Below are positions 1-6,550 of a DNA stretch of 9,658 nt, piece by piece (the stretch's first letter is position 1; each line of letters opens with the position of its first letter). The translations under genes were made by a program, and so were the position numbers. This stretch comes from an uncultured Bacteroidota bacterium (GTDB taxonomy: Bacteria > Bacteroidota > Bacteroidia > Chitinophagales > Chitinophagaceae). Under the pieces are notes generated by a model. That model made no database searches, was not told the origin of the DNA, and worked only from the letters and a program-made list of their open reading frames with translations. The stretch is from NCBI GenBank assembly GCA_946887345.1, contig CAMPKR010000071.1, positions 1 through 9,658 of the forward strand. Reading direction: 5' to 3'.

Positions 1-581
1 CAGGCCTGAACCGCGAAACCCATTTGAAAATACCGATGGCGGTGATGCTCTCGGGCCATATACAGGGGGCGGTTTTGCAGATGATCAGCCACTTTTTAAA
101 ACCCAGATATGTGCTGGAAATAGGCACATATACAGGATATTCTGCTATATGTCTGGCGCAAGGGCTTCAAAATGAGGGACATTTGCACACAATTGACATA
201 AATGAGGAGCTGGAAGATATGGCTTTTCGTTATTTTTGCGAGGCCGGACTGGAGGGAAGGATAAGCCAGCATATTGGCAAAGCTGCTGAAATTATCCCAT
301 CCCTCACCGAAACCTTTGACCTGGTATTTATAGATGCGGATAAACAGAATTATGGCGTCTATTATGATATGGTTTTTGACAAGCTGGCTGTTGGTGGAGT
401 AATACTTGCCGACAATGTGCTTTATGAAGGAGAGGTAATACTGCCGATAGAGGAACAGAGCAAGAACGCGCGTGCCATGCACGCATTTAACGAGAAAGTA
501 CTGAACGACCATCGCGTGGAGCAGGTTTTGCTGCCGGTGCGGGATGGTATAATGATAATGAGGAAGATAGCCTCGGAGTAA
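1..581 (+). CDS. SAM-dependent O-methyltransferase (COG4122 / caffeoyl-CoA OMT-like), 5' end cut by the window
   Basis: The reading frame is open from the first bases (codons begin at position 3 and read GLNRETH) and has no convincing start, so the N-terminus lies outside the window; the TTG at 24 is internal. It ends at TAA 579-581. The class I methyltransferase fold is visible: the glycine-rich SAM loop LEIGTYTGYS (about 114-143), the acidic end of strand 2 in HTIDIN, the metal-site type motif FIDADK (about 327-344) and ADNVL (about 411-425). In this family the Asp of IDADK and the Asp-Asn of ADN bind a divalent cation that orients the hydroxyl acceptor. The substrate cannot be read from sequence; bacterial members act on catechol-like or other small hydroxylated molecules. 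Its stop shares one base with the next start (TAATG), which suggests co-transcription and coupled translation. The family is certain, the substrate unknown. Confidence 0.9.
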   Translation, partial: GLNRETHLKIPMAVMLSGHIQGAVLQMISHFLKPRYVLEIGTYTGYSAICLAQGLQNEGHLHTIDINEELEDMAFRYFCEAGLEGRISQHIGKAAEIIPSLTETFDLVFIDADKQNYGVYYDMVFDKLAVGGVILADNVLYEGEVILPIEEQSKNARAMHAFNEKVLNDHRVEQVLLPVRDGIMIMRKIASE

Positions 582-2461
582 TGAATTTAAAATTGACTAC
601 TATGCAGAAGTGGATGATGGCCGGCCTGGCGCTGGTAATGTGTGCAACAGGTGCAAATGCCCAACGTGACGGTTACAGGGAACGTGCTATGGCCTACGTA
701 GAAAAGTACAAGATGTTTGCCATGGCCGAGCAACAGCGTACGGGTGTGCCTGCGGCAATAACCCTGGGACAAGGCATCCTGGAAACGGAAGCCGGTAACA
801 GTGTGCTGGCCACCGAAGCCAATAACCACTTTGGTATAAAATGTAAGTCTACCTGGAGGGGCGAAACCTATTCTCATACCGATGACGCCCCCAACGAGTG
901 TTTTCGCAAGTATACTTCCACTTACGAATCTTATAAAGACCATTCCGACTTTTTGAAACAACCGAGGTATAAGCCTCTGTTTAACTATGCCGTGACCGAT
1001 TACGACAACTGGGCCAAAGGCCTGAAAAGATTCGGATATGCTACCAATCCCCGGTACGCACAGCAGCTGGTAAAAATAATAGAAGACTTCAACCTGCAGG
1101 ATTACACCTTTGCTGCTACTAATAAAGACATCATTTATCCCGGCGAAGTGGTGCCTAACGCAGACGCAAAGCCTGCAACAGGCGTAGCTGTAAAAGAACA
1201 AAAGAAGCCGGAACCTAAGATAGTTGCTGCTAACACCAAAGGCGACCGCAGCAACGGTAGTACTAAAGCGAGCAATCCTAAAGTGGTAACAACCACGCCG
1301 GTAACAACCCCTCCGCCTCCTGCTGCGACAGAGAGCGAAATGCAGACCATAGCTGAGATAGCTGCCACCAAAGAAACAATAGCTGCCGGCGCTGAACCGG
1401 GAAAAATAACACGCATCAATGGTCTGCGTGCTGTATATGGCCTGAAGGGCGATGTGCTGCTGACCTATGCCATAAAGTATGATGTGCGCTACGAGCGCCT
1501 GCTTGAAATAAATGAAGTGCCTGATGCACCCCTGTCACACAACATGTATGTCTTCCTCGATAAGAAGAAGACAAAGGGTGCCAAGCCAATGCACGTGATG
1601 GGTAAAAATGAAACCCTGCTGCAGGCAGCCCAGACAGAAGGTATACAGCTTAAGGCGCTAATGGAACTGAACAGGCTGGAGGAAGGTGAAGTGCCGCTGC
1701 CGGGTGAAACACTGTACTTACAGCGCACATCTTCTGAAAAGCCTCAGGTAATTGCAAAAGCAACTACACTACCCGGTGGTGATAAAGGCAACGGTAAAAC
1801 AGCTAAAAAGCAAACTTACCTGGAAAAGAAAGAGCTGGAAAAAGCTAAGCGTGAAGAAGAAGAAAAGGCGATGGCTTTGAAGGCTCAGCAGGAAGAAGAA
1901 GCTAAGGTTGCTGCCCTGAAAGCACAACAGGAAGAAGAAGAGAAAAAGCTCGCTGCCTTGCAGGCACAGCAAGAGGAAGAAGCAAAGCAGGCTGCACTGA
2001 AAGCCGAAGAGGAGGCTAAGACAGCTGCCCTGAAGGCACAACAGGAAGAAGAGGCCAGGCTGGCTGCCCTGAAAGCTGAAGAAGAAGCTAAGCTTGCTGC
2101 CCTGAAAGCCGAAGAAGAAGCAAGAGCAAAACAAGGCAACAGGGTAGTGATAAAAGAGAACGAGCCCCAGGATGAATTCTCCCGTCTGAAGTCCCAGCTG
2201 GATAAGGTGGTCTACGCCGGCGATGAGAAAAAGGAGGAAGATGCCAGGAAAGCCGAAGAGGAAGCGAAAAAGCAGGAGGAACAGAAAAGGCTTGCTTCAG
2301 TAAAAGCTGCTGAAGATAGCAGGTACTACACTGTGAAGAAGGGTGATACTGCCGCAGGCATAGCCAGGAAGAATAAGCTGACCATGCGCCAGCTTATGGA
2401 ATGGAACAATATGGACTGGGCAGAAGTTACGCCCGGGCAGAAGCTGATAGTAAAGCAATAG
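581..2461 (+). CDS. Secreted glucosaminidase (GH73-type) with LysM domains and Ala/Lys/Glu repeat
   Basis: A 626-residue exported peptidoglycan hydrolase, expected to cut the glycan next to N-acetylglucosamine in the periplasm or at the cell surface. A signal peptide covers residues 1-27, with cleavage likely after ANA and Gln at +1. The catalytic domain (about 30-175) carries LGQGILETEAG, where Glu68 matches the catalytic acid of FlgJ/GH73 enzymes, then NNHFGIKC and a YKDHSDFL segment. A Lys/Pro/Thr-rich linker (about 195-270) follows. Two degenerate LysM-like segments (about 278-326 and 336-382) come next, then a charged repeat (429-514) and a better C-terminal LysM (582-624, YYTVKKGDTAAGIARKNKL), which should bind glycan. 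Start ATG 581 overlaps the methyltransferase stop; Met8 is an alternative that would shorten the signal peptide. The hpt gene begins 4 bases downstream. Family and export are secure. Its precise role (daughter-cell separation or wall turnover) is inference. Confidence 0.9.
   Translation: MNLKLTTMQKWMMAGLALVMCATGANAQRDGYRERAMAYVEKYKMFAMAEQQRTGVPAAITLGQGILETEAGNSVLATEANNHFGIKCKSTWRGETYSHTDDAPNECFRKYTSTYESYKDHSDFLKQPRYKPLFNYAVTDYDNWAKGLKRFGYATNPRYAQQLVKIIEDFNLQDYTFAATNKDIIYPGEVVPNADAKPATGVAVKEQKKPEPKIVAANTKGDRSNGSTKASNPKVVTTTPVTTPPPPAATESEMQTIAEIAATKETIAAGAEPGKITRINGLRAVYGLKGDVLLTYAIKYDVRYERLLEINEVPDAPLSHNMYVFLDKKKTKGAKPMHVMGKNETLLQAAQTEGIQLKALMELNRLEEGEVPLPGETLYLQRTSSEKPQVIAKATTLPGGDKGNGKTAKKQTYLEKKELEKAKREEEEKAMALKAQQEEEAKVAALKAQQEEEEKKLAALQAQQEEEAKQAALKAEEEAKTAALKAQQEEEARLAALKAEEEAKLAALKAEEEARAKQGNRVVIKENEPQDEFSRLKSQLDKVVYAGDEKKEEDARKAEEEAKKQEEQKRLASVKAAEDSRYYTVKKGDTAAGIARKNKLTMRQLMEWNNMDWAEVTPGQKLIVKQ
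1865..2122 (+). repeat. In-frame repeat coding for seven Ala/Lys/Gln/Glu-rich units
   Basis: Residues 429-514 of the glucosaminidase form seven units built on xAALKA followed by QQEEEA or EEEA. Their lengths in order are 13, 13, 14, 11, 13, 11 and 11 residues. The DNA is also repetitive (GCTGCCCTGAA recurs), which points to growth by tandem duplication. The composition predicts a long, highly charged helix or coiled coil between the central and C-terminal LysM segments, probably a spacer. Confidence 0.85.
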
Positions 2462-2465
2462 GCTG

Positions 2466-3002
2466 ATGTCCCTTATCTGCGTACATGGTAGAGAGTTCAG
2501 GCCGTTCATAGATGAGCAGAGTATAAAGGCACGTGTAACAGAACTGGGCAGGGAAATAGACCGCGACTACAACGGCAGGAATCCTTTGTTCATAGCTATT
2601 CTGAATGGCTCTTTTGTATTTGCCTCAGATCTTTTTCGCTGCCTTACTATTGAAGCTGAAATATCCTTTATCAAACTGGCCTCCTACATGGGTGCCAGTT
2701 CCACAGGTAATGTAATCACTGCCATTGGTATGGATGAGAATATCAATGACAGGCACGTAGTAATCCTGGAAGACATTGTCGATACCGGCCGGACACTCAG
2801 TGCTTTTTTGCCAGAAATACTGCAGCGAAAGCCCGCATCTTTAAGGATCGCGGCCCTTCTCACAAAGCCCGGAGCTTTAGAATATGATATAACCACTGAC
2901 TATGTAGGTTTTGCTATACCTGATAAGTTTGTTATCGGTTATGGTTTAGATTATGATGGCCTGGGGCGTAATATTCCTTCACTTTACGAACTGGCAGAGT
3001 GA
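2466..3002 (+). CDS. hpt: Hypoxanthine phosphoribosyltransferase
   Basis: A 178-residue cytoplasmic purine-salvage enzyme that joins hypoxanthine (often also guanine) to PRPP to give IMP (or GMP). The type I phosphoribosyltransferase signature is clear: AILNGSFVFASDL (about 44-56, the first PRPP loop), VVILEDIVDTGRT (98-110, the acidic pair and glycine-containing loop binding PRPP) and the C-terminal IPDKFVIGYGLDYDGLGRN (151-169), where Lys154 and the aromatic/Asp segment match the purine-binding region of HPRT proteins. The length is normal for a bacterial HPRT. The start ATG 2466 lies 4 bases after the glucosaminidase stop, so it is probably the last gene of that transcript. Its TGA (3000-3002) directly abuts the stop of convergent mqnD, and its likely terminator lies inside mqnD. 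Confidence 0.95.
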   Translation: MSLICVHGREFRPFIDEQSIKARVTELGREIDRDYNGRNPLFIAILNGSFVFASDLFRCLTIEAEISFIKLASYMGASSTGNVITAIGMDENINDRHVVILEDIVDTGRTLSAFLPEILQRKPASLRIAALLTKPGALEYDITTDYVGFAIPDKFVIGYGLDYDGLGRNIPSLYELAE

Positions 3003-3836
3003 TCAGTAAAAAATATTATCAGGAAGCCGGGTTGCATTAAGCAGTCCGGCTTTTTTCGCTTTGTCAAACAAGGTGTGGATAGCCTTTCTTCCTGTTTCGC
3101 CCAGGTCGGTGCTGTATTCGTTCACATACAGGTCTATATGTTGTCGCATTACGTTCTCTTCCATTTCCTGGGCATTTTCCTTTACAAAGGATGATAGCTC
3201 CGGGTAGTGATCCCATGAGTATTGAAGGCTGGCTTTAATAACGCTGTCTATAGTAGCGCATAGTTCTCTATCAAAACTTCTGCGGGTAACAATGCCGCCC
3301 AGTGGAATGGCAGCGCCCGTCTCGCTTTCCCACCAGTCGCCAAGATCTATGAGTTTAACGAGGCCTTTGGCTTCATAGGTAAAGCGGCTCTCATGTATAA
3401 TAAGGCCCGCATCAAATTCGCCGTTGATGACGGCATCTTCTATGCGGCTAAAAAGAAGTTCAGTTTTATCCTTCGCTGCCGGAGTGGCCAATGCCAGGAG
3501 CAAATTGGCTGTTGTATGGATGCCGGGTATGGCTATTCTGAAGTCGGCGATATTCTTAAGGTCAAGCGCTTCTTTGGCTATCAATAATGGCCCTACACCT
3601 TTTCCCAGTGCACTGCCGCTGTGCAACAGTGAATAAAGGTCCACTGTCTTCAAAAAAGCACTGTAGCTAAGTTTGGTAATATCCAGTTTTCCCGGTTCGG
3701 CCCAACTATTCAGTGTCTCCACATCCTCCATCACATAGTCAAACTCCAGCCCTTGCGTATTTATCTTGCCGTTCACCATTGCATCAAAGATGAAGGTGTC
3801 ATTGGGGCAGGGGCTAAATCCGAGTGTCAGTTTCAT
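3003..3836 (-). CDS. mqnD: 1,4-dihydroxy-6-naphthoate synthase (futalosine menaquinone pathway)
   Basis: A 277-residue enzyme that converts cyclic dehypoxanthinyl futalosine to 1,4-dihydroxy-6-naphthoate, a late committed step in making the menaquinone ring by the futalosine route. The fold is that of periplasmic-binding-protein-like MqnA/MqnD enzymes. Recognisable segments are LGFSPCPNDTFIF (5-17), KLSYSAFL (55-62), GKGVGPLL (79-86), IPGIHTTANLLL (103-114), IIHESRFTY with the conserved His148 (146-154) and DWWESETGAAIPLGG (167-181). The length is normal and no key motif is missing. ATG 3836 lies 20 bases after the mqnB stop, so the two genes are surely one unit. The C-terminal codons double as the hpt terminator. 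The stop (TCA on the + strand, 3003-3005) touches the hpt stop, giving the palindrome TGATCA. Confidence 0.95.
   Translation of the reverse strand: MKLTLGFSPCPNDTFIFDAMVNGKINTQGLEFDYVMEDVETLNSWAEPGKLDITKLSYSAFLKTVDLYSLLHSGSALGKGVGPLLIAKEALDLKNIADFRIAIPGIHTTANLLLALATPAAKDKTELLFSRIEDAVINGEFDAGLIIHESRFTYEAKGLVKLIDLGDWWESETGAAIPLGGIVTRRSFDRELCATIDSVIKASLQYSWDHYPELSSFVKENAQEMEENVMRQHIDLYVNEYSTDLGETGRKAIHTLFDKAKKAGLLNATRLPDNIFY
3024..3056 (+). terminator. Intrinsic terminator for the hpt transcript, inside the mqnD 3' coding end
   Basis: Positions 3024-3035 pair with 3041-3052 as a 12-bp stem (ten Watson-Crick pairs and two adjacent G-U pairs) around the loop ATTAA. The last two stem bases start a run of six T (3051-3056). 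This is a textbook rho-independent terminator in the + direction, ending about 54 bases after the hpt stop. On the - strand the same hairpin is followed by a T run only after about 11 bases, so action on mqnD RNA is doubtful. The bases also encode the mqnD residues around AGLLNATRLP. Confidence 0.8.
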
Positions 3837-3856
3837 TGCATCAAAGATAGGTCTTG

Positions 3857-4537
3857 CTATGCAGGCAGGTTTTCAATAAAATTGATCAACCATTCATTCA
3901 GGTTGATAATGGCGTCTTTCATTTTCCAGCTTTCGCGGTCGCGCGGCGTTACGAAGTTCGATATGCTGCGAACCTGGGCAAAGGCTAAATTTTCCTTCAG
4001 GCATACATAATGGAACGCAAGCCCTTCCATACTTTCTATCTCGCAATTGAATTGCTCCTGTCTCGTCTTTATCGTAAAGGCGCTTCCGCTGCCGGTATTC
4101 ACGGTCATTCCTTTCACACGTTTAAGTGTGACTTTGCTAAGCAAATCACTTTCTGGTGCGCGTAGTTCTTTATTGGTAAAAGGCACTTCGTCTGTCCCAA
4201 GGAGGCCAAGGTCGAAGATGTCCAGGAAACTATAATGGTCTTCAGCACCCAGGTCGCCATACCGTTCACTCTGAACAATGACCAGCTCACCTGGAACAAG
4301 AGCATCTGAAAAGCTACCGGCAACGCCCGCTTGCATTGCAAAATCGAAGCCCTGCCTATCTATTTTCTTTATCAGATTATAAGCGGTCGCCATCATGCCC
4401 GCTCCTGTTATACACAAGTGTATCTCATGTTGCGCCTTACGGAAAGTGTTGACCGACAGGGCTTCCCCGTGGTTCCGGAGATGGCTGAGCAGGGGAGCTA
4501 TCTCGGCTTCTGTGGCGGCTACCAGCAACAGCTTCAT
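3857..4537 (-). CDS. mqnB: Futalosine hydrolase
   Basis: Removes hypoxanthine from futalosine to give dehypoxanthine futalosine, upstream of MqnC and MqnD in menaquinone synthesis. It belongs to the nucleoside phosphorylase/MTA-SAH nucleosidase superfamily. With the start chosen here (226 residues), one sees MKLLLVAATEAEI at the N-terminus, CITGAGMMATAYNL (about 42-55), QAGVAGSF (69-76), ESMEG (168-172, the Met-Glu pair that contacts the ribose in this superfamily) and QVRSISNFV near the C-terminus. The frame is also open to ATG 4555 (MYLLAD added). I prefer 4537 because family members begin with the first beta strand at MK-LLVAATE, and because the longer start would run almost into the divergent promoter. 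The hypoxanthine released could feed the nearby hpt salvage enzyme; that link is inference. Confidence 0.92.
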   Translation of the reverse strand: MKLLLVAATEAEIAPLLSHLRNHGEALSVNTFRKAQHEIHLCITGAGMMATAYNLIKKIDRQGFDFAMQAGVAGSFSDALVPGELVIVQSERYGDLGAEDHYSFLDIFDLGLLGTDEVPFTNKELRAPESDLLSKVTLKRVKGMTVNTGSGSAFTIKTRQEQFNCEIESMEGLAFHYVCLKENLAFAQVRSISNFVTPRDRESWKMKDAIINLNEWLINFIENLPA

Positions 4538-4557
4538 GTCTGCAAGTAAGTACATTT

Positions 4558-4587
4558 TTGTTAAACCATATTGTAAGCCTAATTTTG
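4558..4587 (+). promoter_or_regulatory. Bacteroidota-type promoter of the pterin synthase gene
   Basis: TTG (4558-4560), a 19-base spacer and TAATTTTG (4580-4587) match the Bacteroidota housekeeping consensus (-33 TTG, -7 TAnnTTTG) exactly. Transcription would begin near 4593-4596, leaving a leader of about 10 bases before ATG 4605. The -33 element lies 3 bases from the longer alternative mqnB start (4555), so the two divergent units share a very short control region. I find no equally good promoter for mqnB. Confidence 0.75.
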
Positions 4588-4604
4588 CACGATAATTTAA
4601 GAAA

Positions 4605-5015
4605 ATGGTTTATTTGACAAGGGTGGAGCATTTTAACGCAGCGCACAAGCTTATTAACGAGAACTGGAGCGACGCCCAAAACCTGGAAGTGTTTGGAAAA
4701 TGTGCTAATGCCAACTGGCATGGGCACAACTATGAGTTGCATGTAACCATAAAAGGAGATCCAAATCCTGAGACCGGCTTTATCTTCAATGCGAAGACGC
4801 TCAGTGATTTGATAAAGGACATTATAGTGGAAAGGGTGGACCATAGGAATCTGAACCTGGATGTTGACTTTATGAGAGGGAAGTTCACCAGCGCGGAGAA
4901 CTTTGCCATGGGCATCTGGCACGAGTTAAAGCCGCATATAGAAAAGAACGGTGTACAGCTGCATAAAATAAAGCTGCAGGAAACACCTAACATATATGTG
5001 GAGTACTTCGGTTAA
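4605..5015 (+). CDS. 6-pyruvoyl-tetrahydropterin synthase / QueD family enzyme (COG0720)
   Basis: A 136-residue member of the T-fold family acting on 7,8-dihydroneopterin triphosphate, the product of FolE encoded next door. Zinc ligands are His14 (FNAAHKL), His39 and His41 (NWHGHNYE). The catalytic Cys33 (GKCANANW), Asp79-His80 (RVDHRNLN) and Glu126 of [11 protein letters not shown], which anchors the pterin, are all present. Cys33 and the HGH motif are separated by five residues (CX5HGH), the spacing of animal PTPS, whereas E. coli QueD has CX3HGH. That favours 6-pyruvoyl-tetrahydropterin as product, hence a tetrahydropterin cofactor, over the queuosine precursor 6-carboxy-tetrahydropterin. 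Automatic annotation would probably call it queD. No queC, queE or sepiapterin reductase gene lies in the window to settle it. Family 0.95, PTPS rather than QueD about 0.6. Confidence 0.92.
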   Translation: MVYLTRVEHFNAAHKLINENWSDAQNLEVFGKCANANWHGHNYELHVTIKGDPNPETGFIFNAKTLSDLIKDIIVERVDHRNLNLDVDFMRGKFTSAENFAMGIWHELKPHIEKNGVQLHKIKLQETPNIYVEYFG

Positions 5016-5023
5016 TAATATCA

Positions 5024-5059
<36 letters not shown>

Positions 5060-5077
5060 ACACACACACGGAAACAT

Positions 5078-5674
5078 ATGGCATACAGCAAGGAAGAATT
5101 TTACAGCGAGGAAGCAACCAATGCTATGATGGCCCACTATAAGGGCATTATTGAAGCAGTAGGCGAAGATCCGAATCGTGAAGGTTTGCAAAAAACTCCG
5201 GAAAGGATAGCCAAGGCGATGCAGTACGTTACAGCCGGCTATCATATGGATGCCCACGCCATTCTGAACGCTGCAAAATTTCATGAGTCCTATAGCGAGA
5301 TGGTAATAGTAAAGGACATTGAGCTCTATTCTCTTTGCGAACACCATATGCTACCCTTCTTTGGGAAAGCCCATATTGCTTACATACCTAACGGCTGCAT
5401 TACCGGCCTTAGCAAGCTGGCCCGCGTGGTTGACTGCTACGCCCGCCGTCTCCAGGTGCAGGAGCGCATGACCCACCAGATACTGGATGCTATACAGGAA
5501 ACGCTCAACCCGCTTGGGGTAGCAGTTGTAATAGAAGCCAAGCACCTGTGTATGATGATGCGTGGTGTCTCAAAGCAAAACAGCGTCACTACAACTTCGG
5601 CTTTCAGCGGCCAGTTCAACGCGAACGAGACACGCTCTGAGTTCCTGAAGCTGATAACGTCAGACCTGTACTAG
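5078..5674 (+). CDS. folE: GTP cyclohydrolase I
   Basis: Converts GTP to 7,8-dihydroneopterin triphosphate and formate, the entry step to folate, tetrahydropterin and queuosine. At 198 residues it has the normal type I length. [19 protein letters not shown] (29-47) is the family's N-terminal helix signature. [23 protein letters not shown] (82-104) carries zinc ligands Cys87 and His90 and the catalytic His89; Cys158 in KHLCMMMRG is the third zinc ligand. [21 protein letters not shown] (110-130) and the C-terminal RSEFLKLI are also typical. E. coli counterparts are Cys110, His112, His113 and Cys181. The ATG at 5078 follows GGAAACAT and begins directly at the expected N-terminus. The gene sits behind the enzyme that uses its product, so the two form a pathway pair. 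Its TAG overlaps the stop of the convergent DUF922 gene through a shared CTAG. Confidence 0.96.
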   Translation: MAYSKEEFYSEEATNAMMAHYKGIIEAVGEDPNREGLQKTPERIAKAMQYVTAGYHMDAHAILNAAKFHESYSEMVIVKDIELYSLCEHHMLPFFGKAHIAYIPNGCITGLSKLARVVDCYARRLQVQERMTHQILDAIQETLNPLGVAVVIEAKHLCMMMRGVSKQNSVTTTSAFSGQFNANETRSEFLKLITSDLY

Positions 5675-6219
5675 TTAGATTTGTATTGGGAAAGCTCAGA
5701 TAGCATAAGGGAGACTTTTTTGTTCCATTCCATCTGCTTCTCTGTTATTTCGCTATGGTTGGTCTCGCTGTCGTAAACATCCTGGAACTTTTGCGTCTCT
5801 GCTGACATTTCGCTGAACAGTTTAGCTATTTCGTTTTTGGTATTGGGCCCGCTTTTGTGGGCAGCGGTATACTCGGCAAAAGTCTTTCTCATTTTCCGCG
5901 CATACAGCTCGGCTATATCAAAATGTATTTGTTCATGTTTCAGTAATTCGGGAGTTAAGCCTTCCCCGGCTTTTTTCCACGAAATGTTTTTATCAAAATA
6001 CAGTGAGATATTCACCGTTATCGCGCCGTTGCCGTCCCATTTGTAGTTATAGTCAAAGCTATACCGGGTAGTAGCATCGTGTTCCGAACTATGGTCCGGC
6101 GGACCCGTAAAGTCGGTCCAATTCAGTTTGGTTCCCTCCCGCCACGGAATGCGGTTGCCCTGGGCAAGACAAATACCTGCGGTTGCCAGACAAATTAGAA
6201 TAAGACTTAATCGTTTCAT
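5671..6219 (-). CDS. Secreted DUF922-family protein with HExxH zinc-protease motif
   Basis: A 182-residue exported protein of unknown physiological role. [19 protein letters not shown] is a clean signal peptide with cleavage likely after Ala19 (Gln next); the Cys at 17 is not in a good lipobox. The mature part has [11 protein letters not shown] (about 32-42), a beta-rich segment, then [18 protein letters not shown] (92-109) with the zincin motif HEQIH (95-99), and a C-terminal [18 protein letters not shown] (149-166), whose His155 could be a third metal ligand. These elements fit DUF922 (Pfam PF06037), a presumed zinc-dependent protease family. The frame is open to ATG 6252, but that adds 11 residues in front of the signal peptide, so Met at 6219 is preferred. 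The gene is convergent with folE and overlaps it by 4 bases. Family call is strong; protease activity is inference. Confidence 0.82.
   Translation of the reverse strand: MKRLSLILICLATAGICLAQGNRIPWREGTKLNWTDFTGPPDHSSEHDATTRYSFDYNYKWDGNGAITVNISLYFDKNISWKKAGEGLTPELLKHEQIHFDIAELYARKMRKTFAEYTAAHKSGPNTKNEIAKLFSEMSAETQKFQDVYDSETNHSEITEKQMEWNKKVSLMLSELSQYKSN
5691..5721 (+). terminator. Possible terminator for folE, inside the DUF922 coding end
   Basis: AAAG and CTC (5691-5697) can pair with GAG (5711-5713) and CTTT (5715-5718) as a 7-bp stem with one bulged A and a 13-base loop, followed by T to 5721 (six T in all). It is much weaker than the hpt hairpin but has the same position relative to a convergent pair of genes. 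No other terminator candidate is visible just after folE. Confidence 0.35.
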
Positions 6220-6239
6220 TAATGCGTTCTGATTATTGT

Positions 6240-6247
6240 AAAAATTA
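6240..6247 (-). promoter_or_regulatory. Candidate -7 box for the DUF922 gene
   Basis: On the - strand TAATTTTT matches TAnnTTTG at all but the last defined base and ends about 20 bases before the preferred start at 6219. No TTG is found at the expected -33 distance, so support is weak. If real, it favours the shorter protein, because the box lies inside the longer reading frame. Confidence 0.3.
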
Positions 6248-6284
6248 GGCATAAAATCTGACTCAGAGCGGCTTCAGGAGAATT

Positions 6285-6316
6285 TTTCAGCCGAAAAGAT
6301 TTTTGAATTATCTTCG
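6285..6316 (+). promoter_or_regulatory. Candidate promoter of the tRNA-Pro gene
   Basis: TATCTTCG (6309-6316) differs from TAnnTTTG at one base and lies 14 bases before the mature tRNA 5' end, so RNA would start about 6-8 bases upstream of it. A T-rich element (TTT, 6285-6287) sits 21 bases further up, where -33 TTG is expected. Position rather than an exact match supports it. Confidence 0.45.
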
Positions 6317-6330
6317 CAGCCCCTAATGTT

Positions 6331-6404
6331 CGGGAAGTGGCGCAGCCCGGTAGCGCACTTGGATGGGGTTCAAGGGGTCGCAAGTTCGAATCTTGTCTTC
6401 CCGA
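6331..6404 (+). tRNA. tRNA-Pro, anticodon GGG
   Basis: The full cloverleaf can be drawn. The acceptor CGGGAAG (6331-6337) pairs perfectly with CTTCCCG (6397-6403). The D stem is GCGC (6340-6343) with GCGC (6353-6356). The anticodon stem is CTTGG (6358-6362) with TCAAG (6370-6374, one G-T pair) around loop ATGGGGT, anticodon GGG at 6365-6367. The T stem is GCAAG (6380-6384) with CTTGT (6392-6396) around TTCGAAT. The discriminator base is A6404. CCA is not encoded (CAG follows), so it must be added after transcription. It reads CCC and CCU codons. A terminator follows at once, so it is a single-gene unit. Confidence 0.96.
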
Positions 6405-6409
6405 CAGAA

Positions 6410-6442
6410 GAAAGTCTCAAAGGCAACTTTGGGGCTTTTCTT
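6410..6442 (+). terminator. Intrinsic terminator of the tRNA-Pro gene
   Basis: Positions 6411-6422 pair with 6427-6438 in a 12-bp stem that includes two G-U pairs, closed by the stable tetraloop GCAA (6423-6426). The stem ends in TTTT and is followed by CTT. It begins 6 bases after the mature tRNA end. Confidence 0.75.
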
Positions 6443-6443
6443 A

Positions 6444-6481
6444 TGTGGATAACTTCTTTGCAATTTTTTTACAAAAAAATT
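6444..6481. other. Single DnaA-box sequence beside an AT-rich palindrome
   Basis: TGTGGATAA (6444-6452) is the exact complement of the consensus DnaA box TTATCCACA. Ten bases on, AATTTTTTT (6462-6470) and AAAAAAATT (6473-6481) form a perfect 9-bp inverted repeat around AC, inside an AT-rich gap between the tRNA terminator and the next gene. Only one perfect box is present in the window (a one-mismatch copy, TGTGGATAG, lies in mqnD at 3074-3082), so this is not a recognisable oriC. It may be a chance match. Confidence 0.4.
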
Positions 6482-6550
6482 CAAAAAATCTCCAAAATAT
6501 TGACTGCCGTTTTCGTGCTTCTCAACACAATAAAATTTGTAAGTTAGGAT

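Noticed and set aside
1769..2139. Minus-strand Ser/Phe/Cys-rich frames opposite the glucosaminidase repeat
   Set aside because: They are complements of the GAA/GCT-rich repeat. Low-complexity shadow frames are expected there.
3003..4537. mqnB-mqnD read as part of a novel nucleoside or transport system
   Set aside because: Both match known futalosine-pathway enzymes along their full lengths with intact motifs.
6331..6404. tRNA-Pro as an integration site with an island downstream
   Set aside because: No integrase, no duplicated tRNA 3' end and no change to mobile-type genes follows; its own terminator and an ordinary secreted-protein gene come next.
6444..6550. The AT-rich gap as a chromosomal replication origin
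   Set aside because: Only one consensus DnaA box is present and no dnaA, dnaN or other origin-linked gene is in the window.
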